From a virus, in IMG/VR virus record IMGVR_UViG_3300042542_001169, positions 1 to 30,132 of that record: 30,132 bases of DNA; one strand, written 5' to 3'. The notes under the pieces are model-generated. The model was given only the letters and a program-made list of their open reading frames with translations, made no database searches and was not told the origin of the DNA. A program made the position numbers and the translations under genes. Position 1 is the first letter of the stretch. Each line of letters starts with the position of its first letter. This document shows, piece after piece, positions 22,796 through 30,132 of this stretch.

Positions 22796-24256
22796 TTAAC
22801 GGAGTTCTGACCAGCCACTCAGAGTATTTGTTGTAAGGGATACAAAATAGGTTGACCCATTTGGGACAATTCCATTAACTGTCATTCGCAAGCTGTTGGA
22901 AGTGTCTGGATCAAAAAAAGATACCACAATAGATCCAACCGTAAGGGTCATATTACCAGTTGCATTACTACACCAAGCAGCAACAAATATTGGCTTGCCA
23001 CTTGAATTTGTATATACCGTTGTAGCTGCACGAGACGCAAGCACATCTTGCCAAGTCTGATTCACTCCTATCCCTGCATTTAAAGAGTTAGCCGTACCGG
23101 TACAGTTTGTTAATACCCCGCTTGCTGGAGTTCCCAAAGCCGGAGCAACCAGAGTTGGGTTGTTACTTAATACTACATTTGTAGTGCCAGTAGAGGAAGT
23201 TACGCCCGTGCCACCATTAGCTACAGCTAAAGTGCCTGATAAGGTAACCGCTCCAGTGGTTGATGAATTTGGGGTTAACCCAGTGGTTCCGGCAGAAAAA
23301 GAACTAACCGCGGGCAATGAAGCCCATGCTCCAGCACTAGAAGTTAATACATTGCCTGCTGTGCTTGGGGCTACAGCCAGCAATGGGGAAGTTCCATTCC
23401 CTATCAAGACGCTGTTTAAAGTCAGAGAGGATGATCCAGTACCCCCATCAGCCACAGCTAGATCAGTAATCCCTGTAATTGTCCCGCCAGTTATTGTGGC
23501 AGAGTTAGTGGTCATTGATGTTAAGGTTGCGGTTCCAGCAGAAATAGACACCGCATTAGAATTCTGAACAGCCATGCTGCCCAAACCTAATGACGTTCTT
23601 ACTGTGGCTCCTGATTCAGCTACCCAGTTGGTCCCATCCCCAACTATGAAATTGCCATCTGTTTTAGCTAATCCCGATATATCTTGTAGACCGGCATTGT
23701 ATGCCTGAACGTTTGTGCCTATAGCCAGACCCAGACTTGTTCTGGCTGCGCTGGCACTGATTGCGTTGGTTCCACCAGAGGCAATCGGCACTGGGTTAGT
23801 AAAAGTTATTGTTCCGATCTCTGCAGACGTAAGGTAATTAAGCTGCTCTATTACGTTGGTTCCGTCTACATACAAAAGAGCTTTTTTGCCATTAGGAATT
23901 GTTATTCCTGTGCCGCCTGATGTCTTTACCCTAATGCTCTGACTCCCGGCTGTATCATTGTGGACAACGTAAGTCTTCTCTATTGTCGGGACTATTAAGT
24001 CCCTAGTCGCAGTAAGGGTTGTAGACATATCAGTGTCAACGTACAAGAACAAGTTTCTTGCGTCCTGACTAGAATTTGATTCAGTAAGGGTAATGGTCTT
24101 ATTTGCATCGCTGGTGTATTCAACTACACCGCGACCAACAATAGCCTGTTCCAAGCCGTTCTCAAGATTGCTATTGGTTGTGGTTCCCCAGTCATTTACC
24201 TGATCGCCAGTAGCCATCAGTTCTATTTTTAGACTTGGCGTGTATGTGCTTGCCAT
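22796..24256 (-). CDS. Tail fibre protein
   Basis: The 486-residue protein begins MASTYTPSLKIELMATGDQVNDWGTTTNSNLENGLEQAI, a common start of phage tail fibres that binds the baseplate or tail tube. Residues 60-140 are beta-rich (LYVDTDMSTTLTATRDLIVP). The shaft, residues 145-385, contains repeated GGTGxxSxTxxxxVL / ARTSLGLxxG segments (IASGGTNAISASAARTSLGLAIG, VADGGTGSSSLTLNSVLIGNG, VANGGTGVTSSTGTTNVVLS). Residues 395-486 are a small globular tip with SFFDPDTSNSLRMTVNG. AAGGA lies 7 bases before the ATG. It is paired with a chaperone-like gene downstream. Confidence 0.8.
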   Translation of the reverse strand: MASTYTPSLKIELMATGDQVNDWGTTTNSNLENGLEQAIVGRGVVEYTSDANKTITLTESNSSQDARNLFLYVDTDMSTTLTATRDLIVPTIEKTYVVHNDTAGSQSIRVKTSGGTGITIPNGKKALLYVDGTNVIEQLNYLTSAEIGTITFTNPVPIASGGTNAISASAARTSLGLAIGTNVQAYNAGLQDISGLAKTDGNFIVGDGTNWVAESGATVRTSLGLGSMAVQNSNAVSISAGTATLTSMTTNSATITGGTITGITDLAVADGGTGSSSLTLNSVLIGNGTSPLLAVAPSTAGNVLTSSAGAWASLPAVSSFSAGTTGLTPNSSTTGAVTLSGTLAVANGGTGVTSSTGTTNVVLSNNPTLVAPALGTPASGVLTNCTGTANSLNAGIGVNQTWQDVLASRAATTVYTNSSGKPIFVAAWCSNATGNMTLTVGSIVVSFFDPDTSNSLRMTVNGIVPNGSTYFVSLTTNTLSGWSELR

Positions 24257-24266
24257 AATTTATCCT

Positions 24267-24713
24267 TTATTTCCAAACTTCAATTGGAGGGGTAGCCCAT
24301 ACCAAATCACCAGCAGTTGGGTAAACTGCTATCTTTCTAATCTCGTTACGGTAAGCCAGAAACTCATCTTGATTGGCTAGGTACGGATTATTGATAGGGT
24401 TGGCTACGTCTGCTATGGTTGTCCAGTCAGTAGAGTCTAAAATATCGACTGCCTTAGCTTGATTTTGCGCGGCTGTTGGAGGGCTTGGTGGGGCTGGAGT
24501 ATTAGCTGCAGTCCATGCAGCCATTGCATTATCTGCCCACTCAGGTAGGACTGTTATATCTTCATTAGGCTGGTCATCATACTCAATCCAGCCAGCAGCA
24601 TCTTGCCATTGAAGAGCATGTACGTTAACGGGAGTTCCTTCCCATACTAGCCCCAAATAACTTATTTCGTCCTCATAAACAGCGCCGTCAGAAGGGATAA
24701 TAGTTAGTATCAT
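24267..24713 (-). CDS. Tail fibre assembly chaperone-like protein
   Basis: The 148-residue protein starts 8 bases after GGAG. Its first 55 residues (MILTIIPSDGAVYEDEISYLGLVWEGTPVNVHALQWQDAAGWIEYDD) are beta-rich and resemble phage proteins that follow fibre genes. The C-terminal half (NQAKAVDILDSTDWTTIADVANP...NQDEFLAYRNEIRKIAVYPTAGDLVWATPP) has the R/K-x-x-L-x-SDWT...YR-x-x-LR pattern of Phage_tail_APC-type chaperones. It sits directly after the 895-residue fibre and presumably assists it. The pattern match is good but the family name is inferred. Confidence 0.7.
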   Translation of the reverse strand: MILTIIPSDGAVYEDEISYLGLVWEGTPVNVHALQWQDAAGWIEYDDQPNEDITVLPEWADNAMAAWTAANTPAPPSPPTAAQNQAKAVDILDSTDWTTIADVANPINNPYLANQDEFLAYRNEIRKIAVYPTAGDLVWATPPIEVWK

Positions 24714-24735
24714 TTGTTTGCTCCGGTTATGTTAG

Positions 24736-27423
24736 TTAATTTTTTGTTGCGACAATTACGTCAATATATGCCACCGCTAAGTTAATCGCTGTGCCTGTAA
24801 ATACTGCCGCAGGGTGAGTATGAGACCCACCCCCCCCAGCATTAAGAGTACTTGGACTTAAAGGTTGGTCCGATTGGTGCATAAAAGGAAATGAAGACCC
24901 CGCAGAACTTGTTCCGCCCTTATAAACGTGCGCGTGAGCCGGTATTTGTGCTGTTGCTAAAGTAGTAGCCCCAGAAGCCGCGTTCGTCCCTGCAACAGCC
25001 TGACTCGCAAATGCTGTAGTAAACGCTACAGATCCACCAGTGCCAGCAGCTCCAGTGACAACCCTTAATGCTGAATTGTCATCAGTTAAAACCTTGGTCC
25101 AGCCAGTAGGAGCAGCGGTCTGTTTAAATACCATTGCAGTACCAGCTGGGATTGGTGAGTATGAGGTGTAGTTTTCTGTGGTAATAAATGTATATGGACC
25201 ATTTTGTACGCCACCTTGCAATCGTGAATATTGAGGCGGACCCCAAAACGGCATGATAATCGTTTGATTATAGTATGTTGCGCCATCGCCATGACTGCTT
25301 ACCCAATATCCAGCCCAGCCACTATACCCAGCAAATGTACCAGAGGTTTGGTAGTAAGTACCATTAGAAGATCCATAACCAACAATATTTAATGCGTTTG
25401 TATTTGTGGCGGTTGTCGCTGTCGCAGCGTTACCAGAAGTGTTCTGATTAAGTGTGGGAAAGTCTGCTGCTATGGCTATAGTCAGTGCGCCAGTTGTGGT
25501 TGTACTCTTTAATATGCCGGTAGCTAGGGCTGAAGTCCCTAGTGAGTAATCAGTGCCACTTGTTCCAGCACTTACAATCCCAGACACATTACTGCCCTTC
25601 AACATGCCAGTTACTGTTGTTGTTAGGGTTATAGCTGGAGTAGTAGTAGCCGTGGCTACTGTGCCAGCAAAGCCGTTGTTTGATACTACTGAGACTGAAG
25701 TTACAGTGCCTGTAGCCCCCGCAGCATTGCCATTTAACTTCTGTATTGCCTGAAGAATGGTATCTGTAGCCGCTACTGTCCCTGCCCCTGAGACGTATCC
25801 AGTAATTACCTTACCTATAACTGCTGAGTTGGTTAGGGTTACTGCATTGCTCCCAGACGAGGTAGCTTCGTTTGTTAAGTTAGCGTTGGTTGTCACGGTT
25901 CCGGCAGTTAGTCCTGCCGCAGTTCCGCTAATGTTAGTGCCTACTAACGCACTTGGAGTGCCTAGATCTGGGGTTACTAGAACAGGAGACGTTTCTCTTA
26001 CAAAGACTCCAGTGCCTGTGCCGGTATATTCAGCAGAGGTAGAGTGGAAATACTCTGTATTAGTTCCGCCTTGTAACCCAGCCAGATCATTGTGTAGATT
26101 AACCAGAGGCGTATTAACGTGGGTATTTCTATCTTCGCCATTGTAGGTAAGCGATATAGTCCTAGTGTGATCTGAAGTAACAAAGCCAAGAATACCCATC
26201 TTTGTTGCAGCAGTTACTACTGTTGATGGCTGAGTTGTAACCACATCAAACACGGTGTAGTTAGGGGATATAGATGTTATTTCTGGGGTAGTAATCCCAA
26301 ACAATTTCTTCCATGCAGTGCCAGCAACTGCTGACTCATTTGTATACCCACTAGGTGTAGTAATAGTTACTACCGTGTCAGAAGTTCTAGCTGTTATCTG
26401 GTATAGACCTTGAGGGGTCTGTAAGTATGATGCAGTTGTATTTGTAGCAGAAGCATCTATCACCGAAGTAGCAAAGGGCGTTCCTGATGATGCTGTAGCT
26501 GTGCGACTTGATCCTGTGCCTGTAGTAGTTACAGTGCCAACGACAAAGGGAGTGGCTGTATATATCTGTCTAGTAATGGTTGTAACAGAGTTCATAGCAA
26601 CGCTGTCTACACCAGCCCATATTGTGAAGTCATATATCCCAGCATCAAATATAAGCCTATTCAGAGCAACAGTGATAAAAGCAGAGAAAAGCACAGTATT
26701 GCTAACTGCTGTTCCTGTAATGACCTGCTCTGCTGTTGTTACTGGGATGGACGCAAAGGTAAGAAGAGCTACATCGTTGTTAGCCCCTGCCGCAGTTATA
26801 ACTGGAGTGGCGTTATAAAATACAACACCCGTTCCCGCTGAGGCTGGGTTTGGCGCAACATTGGTCCAAGCCGTGCCGTTATATCCAAGCAACTGGTTAA
26901 CCACTGCGGTGCCAATTGATACATCGGATAGATTCTCTAATGGTATTGATATAGCAGCAGAGCCATCAAAAGACACACCTGCTATGTTCCTTGCTGTGGC
27001 TAATACTGTTGCAGCTCCTGCTGTAAGACCTGCTGCAGTGCCAGTTATATTAGTACCTGTAAACGCTACTGGAGTACCCAATGCAGTTGCATTGCCTGAT
27101 GCGTCCAGATTGACTGACTTCTCTGAAGGGTAGGTAACAAATACATCCTTGGTCCCAGCGGCAAATACCAGAGCTGTTGGCTCTGTTGCTGAACTGTTAG
27201 ATAGGACTGTAGTACGGGCTAGTGTAGTACCGGAAGACGTATAGGTTCCAATGCCTACTTCCCACTCATTAGTCCCTTGTCCTGCGATACAGTAATAAGT
27301 GGTGTTTCCATCGCCTACTATGGCAAAGGATTGAAATCCAGTTGCAGCCCCAGCAAGCGTGAATGTGCCATTACCTGCGGTAGTGGAAGTCTCTTTTACT
27401 CTGTCAGCTAAGATGAGTGCCAT
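24736..27423 (-). CDS. Collar-tipped tail fibre protein
   Basis: The 895-residue protein begins MALILADRVKETSTTAGNGTFTLAGAATGFQSF, a common N-terminal domain of marine-type phage fibres. Residues 100-550 are Thr/Gly/Ala-rich beta-strands with repeated GTNISGTAAGLTAG segments at about 123 and 495. Residues 550-690 form a shaft. The C-terminus, about 758-895, is a phage tail collar domain: IPAGTAMVFKQTAAPTGWTK, LATAQIPAHAHVY and GGGGSHTHPA, ending VAYIDVIVATKN. The domain usually trimerises and binds receptor. A run of eight Gs lies at 24830-24837. AGGGACAT precedes the ATG, and the gap to the upstream stop is 9 bases. Confidence 0.85.
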   Translation of the reverse strand: MALILADRVKETSTTAGNGTFTLAGAATGFQSFAIVGDGNTTYYCIAGQGTNEWEVGIGTYTSSGTTLARTTVLSNSSATEPTALVFAAGTKDVFVTYPSEKSVNLDASGNATALGTPVAFTGTNITGTAAGLTAGAATVLATARNIAGVSFDGSAAISIPLENLSDVSIGTAVVNQLLGYNGTAWTNVAPNPASAGTGVVFYNATPVITAAGANNDVALLTFASIPVTTAEQVITGTAVSNTVLFSAFITVALNRLIFDAGIYDFTIWAGVDSVAMNSVTTITRQIYTATPFVVGTVTTTGTGSSRTATASSGTPFATSVIDASATNTTASYLQTPQGLYQITARTSDTVVTITTPSGYTNESAVAGTAWKKLFGITTPEITSISPNYTVFDVVTTQPSTVVTAATKMGILGFVTSDHTRTISLTYNGEDRNTHVNTPLVNLHNDLAGLQGGTNTEYFHSTSAEYTGTGTGVFVRETSPVLVTPDLGTPSALVGTNISGTAAGLTAGTVTTNANLTNEATSSGSNAVTLTNSAVIGKVITGYVSGAGTVAATDTILQAIQKLNGNAAGATGTVTSVSVVSNNGFAGTVATATTTPAITLTTTVTGMLKGSNVSGIVSAGTSGTDYSLGTSALATGILKSTTTTGALTIAIAADFPTLNQNTSGNAATATTATNTNALNIVGYGSSNGTYYQTSGTFAGYSGWAGYWVSSHGDGATYYNQTIIMPFWGPPQYSRLQGGVQNGPYTFITTENYTSYSPIPAGTAMVFKQTAAPTGWTKVLTDDNSALRVVTGAAGTGGSVAFTTAFASQAVAGTNAASGATTLATAQIPAHAHVYKGGTSSAGSSFPFMHQSDQPLSPSTLNAGGGGSHTHPAAVFTGTAINLAVAYIDVIVATKN

Positions 27424-27432
27424 ATGTCCCTA

Positions 27433-29595
27433 TTATGGTTGAGTTTTTATCACTTGCCAACCGCCTGTATCTGAAGTATTTATTGTACCCCAAGCAGTAC
27501 TTTCTGAATTATTTATTGTATCCCAAGTAGTAGATTCTGAGGTATCAATTACTTCCCAGAGCAGCCTACTAGCAAGAGAATCTGAAGCCGCGGCAGATTC
27601 TGCAATTAAAGCTGCAAAAGCAGCGGCAGCGGCTGTGGATGAGGTGGCGCTAATTAGCTCCTGTATGCTCGAATGAAACTCCGCCATGCTTTCAATGGCA
27701 TCAGAAGCAGTAGTGCCTTCACTAATAAATCCGTTAAGGTAGGCTAGGGCAGATGCCTCATCTAGAGCTGTAGCATTCTCATCCACAGCGCTATTAATCT
27801 CAATAATTGCAGCGACTTGATCTTCTGCTGTAGCGTTTTCCTGAATTTCTGAACTGAAGTCTACCCCAGAAATTACTTGCTCAGATGCCGCTACCTGCTC
27901 TGCTATATCAACTTCAAATGTGGCTTGAGCTGCCGTAGCATCAGAAGCAGAGACAGCCTCTATAACCGCCGAGTTCATGTCCGCTTGAGCAAAGACCTCA
28001 TCTAGCCCAGTAGCCGACTCATCTATTGCTCCGTTTAAACTCACTGCTGAGAAGACCTGATCTTCTGCTGTGGCGCTCTCTGCTATATCACAAGCAAATA
28101 TCTCATCCGCACTCACCTGATCTGCAGCCGTTACTGACTCGGCTATATCTACTATAAAGTCTGCTGTAGCAGCAACAGTGTCAGTTGCAGTAACCAACTC
28201 ATCAATGGCACCTACAAAGTCTGCTTGTGCGGTAGCTTGATCCGTAGCAGCTATTGATTCCTCTATAAAGACAACTAGATCCGCATTAGCCGCAACTGTA
28301 TCAGCCCCTATAGCAGCCTCATCTATTACCCCATTCAGGCTTACATTTGAATCTACTTGATCCAAAGCAGTAGCGCTCTCAGCAATGGCTGAAGCAAAGT
28401 CTTCGCTTGCGCTTACCTGATCTGCTGCGGTGACGGACTCCTCAATCGTTACAGCAAAGTTTGCCGTGGCAGATACTGCATCAGATGCCAATACTTGTTC
28501 TGCTATGTTGTTCTCAAATACCGCTTGTGTGAAGACTTGATCTGCTGCTGTGGCAGACTCATCTACATTAGCAAAGGCGTCTAGGTTAGAAACTACCGCA
28601 TCAGAAGCTGCGGCAGATTCAGCAACAGCCGAAGTAAAGTCCAGCGTAGAGAATACTTGTTCCGATGCCGTTACAGCTTCCTGTATTGTTGAGGCAAAGT
28701 CTTCGCTAGCAAACACTTGGTCTGATGCCGTAGCCCCCTCGTCAACCGCAGTCTCAAACGTAGCAAGAGCTTCAACTGTATCTGCTGCCGTAGCCGCTTC
28801 GCTAATGTTATTTTGGAACACAGCAAGGGCAGAGACTTGGTCGCTTGCCGTTGTGGACTCTGCAATGCTTCCGGGTAAACTGCGAGTTGCGTCTACTTGA
28901 TCCGCGCCTGTAGCACTCTCTGCAATGGCTGACGCAAAGTCCTCACTTGAACTTACTTGATCTGCTGCCGTAACGCTCTCATCAACTGCAGTCTCGAATA
29001 TAGCGAGAGCCTCGACTGTATCGGTCGCAGTAACTGCCTCATTAATATTATTTAAGAATGTAGCAATGGCAGAGACTTGGTCTGTGCCAGTAGCGGTTTC
29101 TGCAATATCCGAAGCAAACCCAACAACGGATGACACTTGGTCAGATGCGGTAGAGGATTCTTGTATTGATCCAAGTAGCTCACGGAGGGCTGATACTTGA
29201 TCAGAGGCTGTAGCAGCCTCATCTATCGCAGAACTAAGGTCAGTGGATGCCGTTGCTGCATCTGTTGCGGTAACCGACTCAATTATGAATACAGAGACGG
29301 CAGGACTTGCTGCAATAGAGTCTGACGCAGTAGCAGCTTCATCAATAGAACGGCTTGTGCTTAGATAACCAACTGACTGAGCGTCAGCAGTAACTGATTC
29401 TTGTATGGAAGATATTAGATCAACATGTGCAGATACCGCGTCAGCACAGGTTGTTATTTCTTGAATCTCACGATTTGCAGTTGCAGCACTTGATACAGTA
29501 TCAGAAGCAGAAGCAGACTCACTAATTTCAGCGTTGAGAAAGGCTCCTGCTAGTGACGCAAATGGCGCAGCCGCAAATGATGAGATTCCAAACAC
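27433..29595 (-). CDS. 720-residue tandem 20-residue repeat virion protein
   Basis: The start is GTG at 29595, two bases after the upstream stop; an overlapping ATG is out of frame. After 23 residues (MFGISSFAAAPFASLAGAF...) come 33 perfect-register 20-residue repeats (residues 24-683) with consensus I-x-E-S-x-T-A-x-D-Q-V-S-A-x-x-x-F-x-x-x, then a 37-residue tail with W-x-x-I repeats. Only one Lys occurs in the whole protein, in the last six residues, and only five or so Arg, so it is strongly acidic. The repeats suit a beta-solenoid fibre or long acidic shaft. It lies next to fibre genes; no enzymatic motif is seen. Possible roles are tail-fibre shaft or spacing protein. The exact family is unknown. 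Confidence 0.8.
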   Translation of the reverse strand: MFGISSFAAAPFASLAGAFLNAEISESASASDTVSSAATANREIQEITTCADAVSAHVDLISSIQESVTADAQSVGYLSTSRSIDEAATASDSIAASPAVSVFIIESVTATDAATASTDLSSAIDEAATASDQVSALRELLGSIQESSTASDQVSSVVGFASDIAETATGTDQVSAIATFLNNINEAVTATDTVEALAIFETAVDESVTAADQVSSSEDFASAIAESATGADQVDATRSLPGSIAESTTASDQVSALAVFQNNISEAATAADTVEALATFETAVDEGATASDQVFASEDFASTIQEAVTASEQVFSTLDFTSAVAESAAASDAVVSNLDAFANVDESATAADQVFTQAVFENNIAEQVLASDAVSATANFAVTIEESVTAADQVSASEDFASAIAESATALDQVDSNVSLNGVIDEAAIGADTVAANADLVVFIEESIAATDQATAQADFVGAIDELVTATDTVAATADFIVDIAESVTAADQVSADEIFACDIAESATAEDQVFSAVSLNGAIDESATGLDEVFAQADMNSAVIEAVSASDATAAQATFEVDIAEQVAASEQVISGVDFSSEIQENATAEDQVAAIIEINSAVDENATALDEASALAYLNGFISEGTTASDAIESMAEFHSSIQELISATSSTAAAAAFAALIAESAAASDSLASRLLWEVIDTSESTTWDTINNSESTAWGTINTSDTGGWQVIKTQP
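27436..27558 (-). repeat. Four-copy W-x-x-I 11-residue repeat at the C-terminus
   Basis: Trp at residues 680, 691, 702 and 713 begin units WEVIDTSESTT, WDTINNSESTA, WGTINTSDTGG and WQVIKTQP (last one short). The period is exactly 11. This W-x-x-I-x-x-S-x-T pattern is seen at C-termini of phage tail proteins (family memory) and may be a connector. Confidence 0.75.
27547..29526 (-). repeat. 33 tandem 60-base repeats (20-residue coding units), no indels
   Basis: All 33 units are exactly 60 bases and in phase. Conserved positions are Ile1, Glu3, Thr6, Ala7, Asp9, Gln10/Val11, and hydrophobic residue 17. Segments are related at a higher order: units 8-11 resemble 12-15, and units 19-21 resemble 24-26. 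Divergence between units is high, so the array is old apart from those blocks. Confidence 0.9.
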
Positions 29596-29596
29596 A

Positions 29597-29776
29597 TTAC
29601 GCTTCTGTCAAAGCAGCTTCTGGAAACCAGCGGTTTTGTGAAACGCCGTCAGCATCAGTCCACTCAATATGGTAGAAGAAGTCTCCATCTTCAGTCATAC
29701 GGAGAGCTTGTACTGGACCTTGAGGAACAGCCGCTTGAACTTTTACGTTCTGACCCTTAGTGAATTTTGTTGCCAT
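29597..29776 (-). CDS. 59-residue SH3-like small virion protein
   Basis: ATG at 29776 follows AAGGAG (29785-29790) by 8 bases; that site also overlaps the upstream stop. The product MATKFTKGQNVKVQAAVPQG continues with GPVQALRMTEDGDFFYHIEWTDADGVSQNRWFPEAAL. It is a small beta-rich protein with the look of an SH3/KOW-like barrel (KGQxVKV...; YHIEWxDADG...RWFPEAxL). Position between head-proximal and fibre genes suggests a virion role, but no named match is known. Confidence 0.65.
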   Translation of the reverse strand: MATKFTKGQNVKVQAAVPQGPVQALRMTEDGDFFYHIEWTDADGVSQNRWFPEAALTEA

Positions 29777-29788
29777 TTTTATATCTCC

Positions 29789-30132
29789 TTATGCAGCGTC
29801 AAGGCTGAATGTGTAAGTAACATTCAAAGTATCACCAGCAACTACAGCACGATCACCGGGGGACTGGAAGTCAGAAGCTGAGAACAGAATTCCTGATGTA
29901 CCTGTAGCCACATCAGTAAGGAATGCGCCAGCAACAGTGCCGCCGGGAGCCGTAATAGCAAACGCACTAGGTGCGCCTGAGTTATCAATAACTGAAGGAT
30001 CAGCAACAGTTGCAGAGCCAAAAGTTACAGCCTTACGGTTGCCAGTGTAGTCTGTGTACTCAGTCCATCCAGCATGTGAAGCCAAGGTATCTGCTGCAAC
30101 AATGGTTGCAGGACCGGGACCAGTAATTAGAC
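29789..30132 (-). CDS. 3' part of a head/tail structural protein (cut by right edge)
   Basis: The frame stays open to the right edge, so only about 113 C-terminal residues are visible; the TTG at 30085 is an internal Leu codon rather than a start. The visible part reads ...TLASHAGWTEYTDYTGNRKAVTFGS... and ends GDRAVVAGDTLNVTYTFSLDAA. This TLASHxGWTE...GDTLNVTYTxS pattern recurs in phage structural proteins of unknown role (memory). The stop (29789-29791) overlaps the Shine-Dalgarno of the next gene. It is probably part of the head-tail module that continues beyond the window. Confidence 0.65.
   Translation of the reverse strand, partial: LITGPGPATIVAADTLASHAGWTEYTDYTGNRKAVTFGSATVADPSVIDNSGAPSAFAITAPGGTVAGAFLTDVATGTSGILFSASDFQSPGDRAVVAGDTLNVTYTFSLDAA

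Noticed and set aside
22783-22818. Longer form of the XkdW-like protein
   Set aside because: The extra 12 residues overlap the fibre gene and AAAGGA is correctly placed for ATG 22782.
25757-26146. Plus-strand open frames such as this one within the fibre genes
   Set aside because: Val/Pro/Thr composition is the reverse reading of Gly/Thr/Ala-rich fibre codons.
27547-29526. CRISPR-like or satellite repeat
   Set aside because: The 60-base periodicity is coding, in frame and diverged, with no conserved repeats separated by unique spacers.

Overview
The window is a nearly gap-free stretch of a tailed double-stranded DNA phage (Caudoviricetes). It is either a phage genome fragment or an intact prophage late region. 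No host chromosomal gene, tRNA, rRNA, integrase or insertion sequence is visible. A T7 gp13-like GNAT-fold protein, a run of Ala/Gln-rich presumed internal virion proteins and a 2868-residue megaprotein at the end of the late region point to a podovirus-like particle. A 2OG-Fe(II) oxygenase, 20-residue-repeat and GG-motif virion proteins, and moderate GC suggest an aquatic proteobacterial phage. The host assignment is inference only; terminase, portal and major capsid genes are outside the window, probably beyond the right edge.

Plus strand, 1-2636: a tight ladder of eleven small genes, most linked by 4-base ATGA overlaps. It begins with three short Ala/Glu-rich helical proteins (one cut by the left edge), followed by small membrane and coiled-coil proteins. 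It ends with a PD-(D/E)XK-like nuclease, a SleB-type cell-wall hydrolase, a Ref-like (RecA-dependent) HNH nuclease and a basic CxxC miniprotein. The last gene runs tail-to-tail into the late operon with a 20-base overlap.

Minus strand, 30132 down to 2617: one long late operon read right to left. In order of transcription it holds: a structural protein cut by the right edge; a 59-residue protein; a 720-residue protein made of 33 exact 20-residue repeats; a collar-tipped fibre and its chaperone-like partner; a second fibre and an XkdW-like partner; a Cys-rich protein; a conserved phage protein overlapping a 2OG-Fe(II) oxygenase; a lysis cassette (small TM protein, holin, Rz-like spanin, M15 peptidase endolysin); a 714-residue tail/stabilisation protein; a pentapeptide-helix protein; a cupin; an Ala-rich presumed ejection protein; the gp13-like protein; two low-complexity virion proteins; and the megaprotein.

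The megaprotein (2617-11223) is a polyvalent protein. A HEGIH zinc metallopeptidase, a module of uncertain type, a YHGT ADP-ribosyltransferase and a large C-terminal virion-associated region can be recognised. Short K/R-aromatic-S-L/I-R motifs sit at the module junctions. It is presumably packaged and ejected with the DNA and acts in the newly infected host.

The strongest unexplained signals are the excess of the palindrome GTTTAAAC (14 exact copies, mostly inside genes), the junction motifs of the megaprotein, the lysine-poor 33 x 20-residue repeat protein, and a run of GGG codons that makes a G-quadruplex-type tract in the tail gene.
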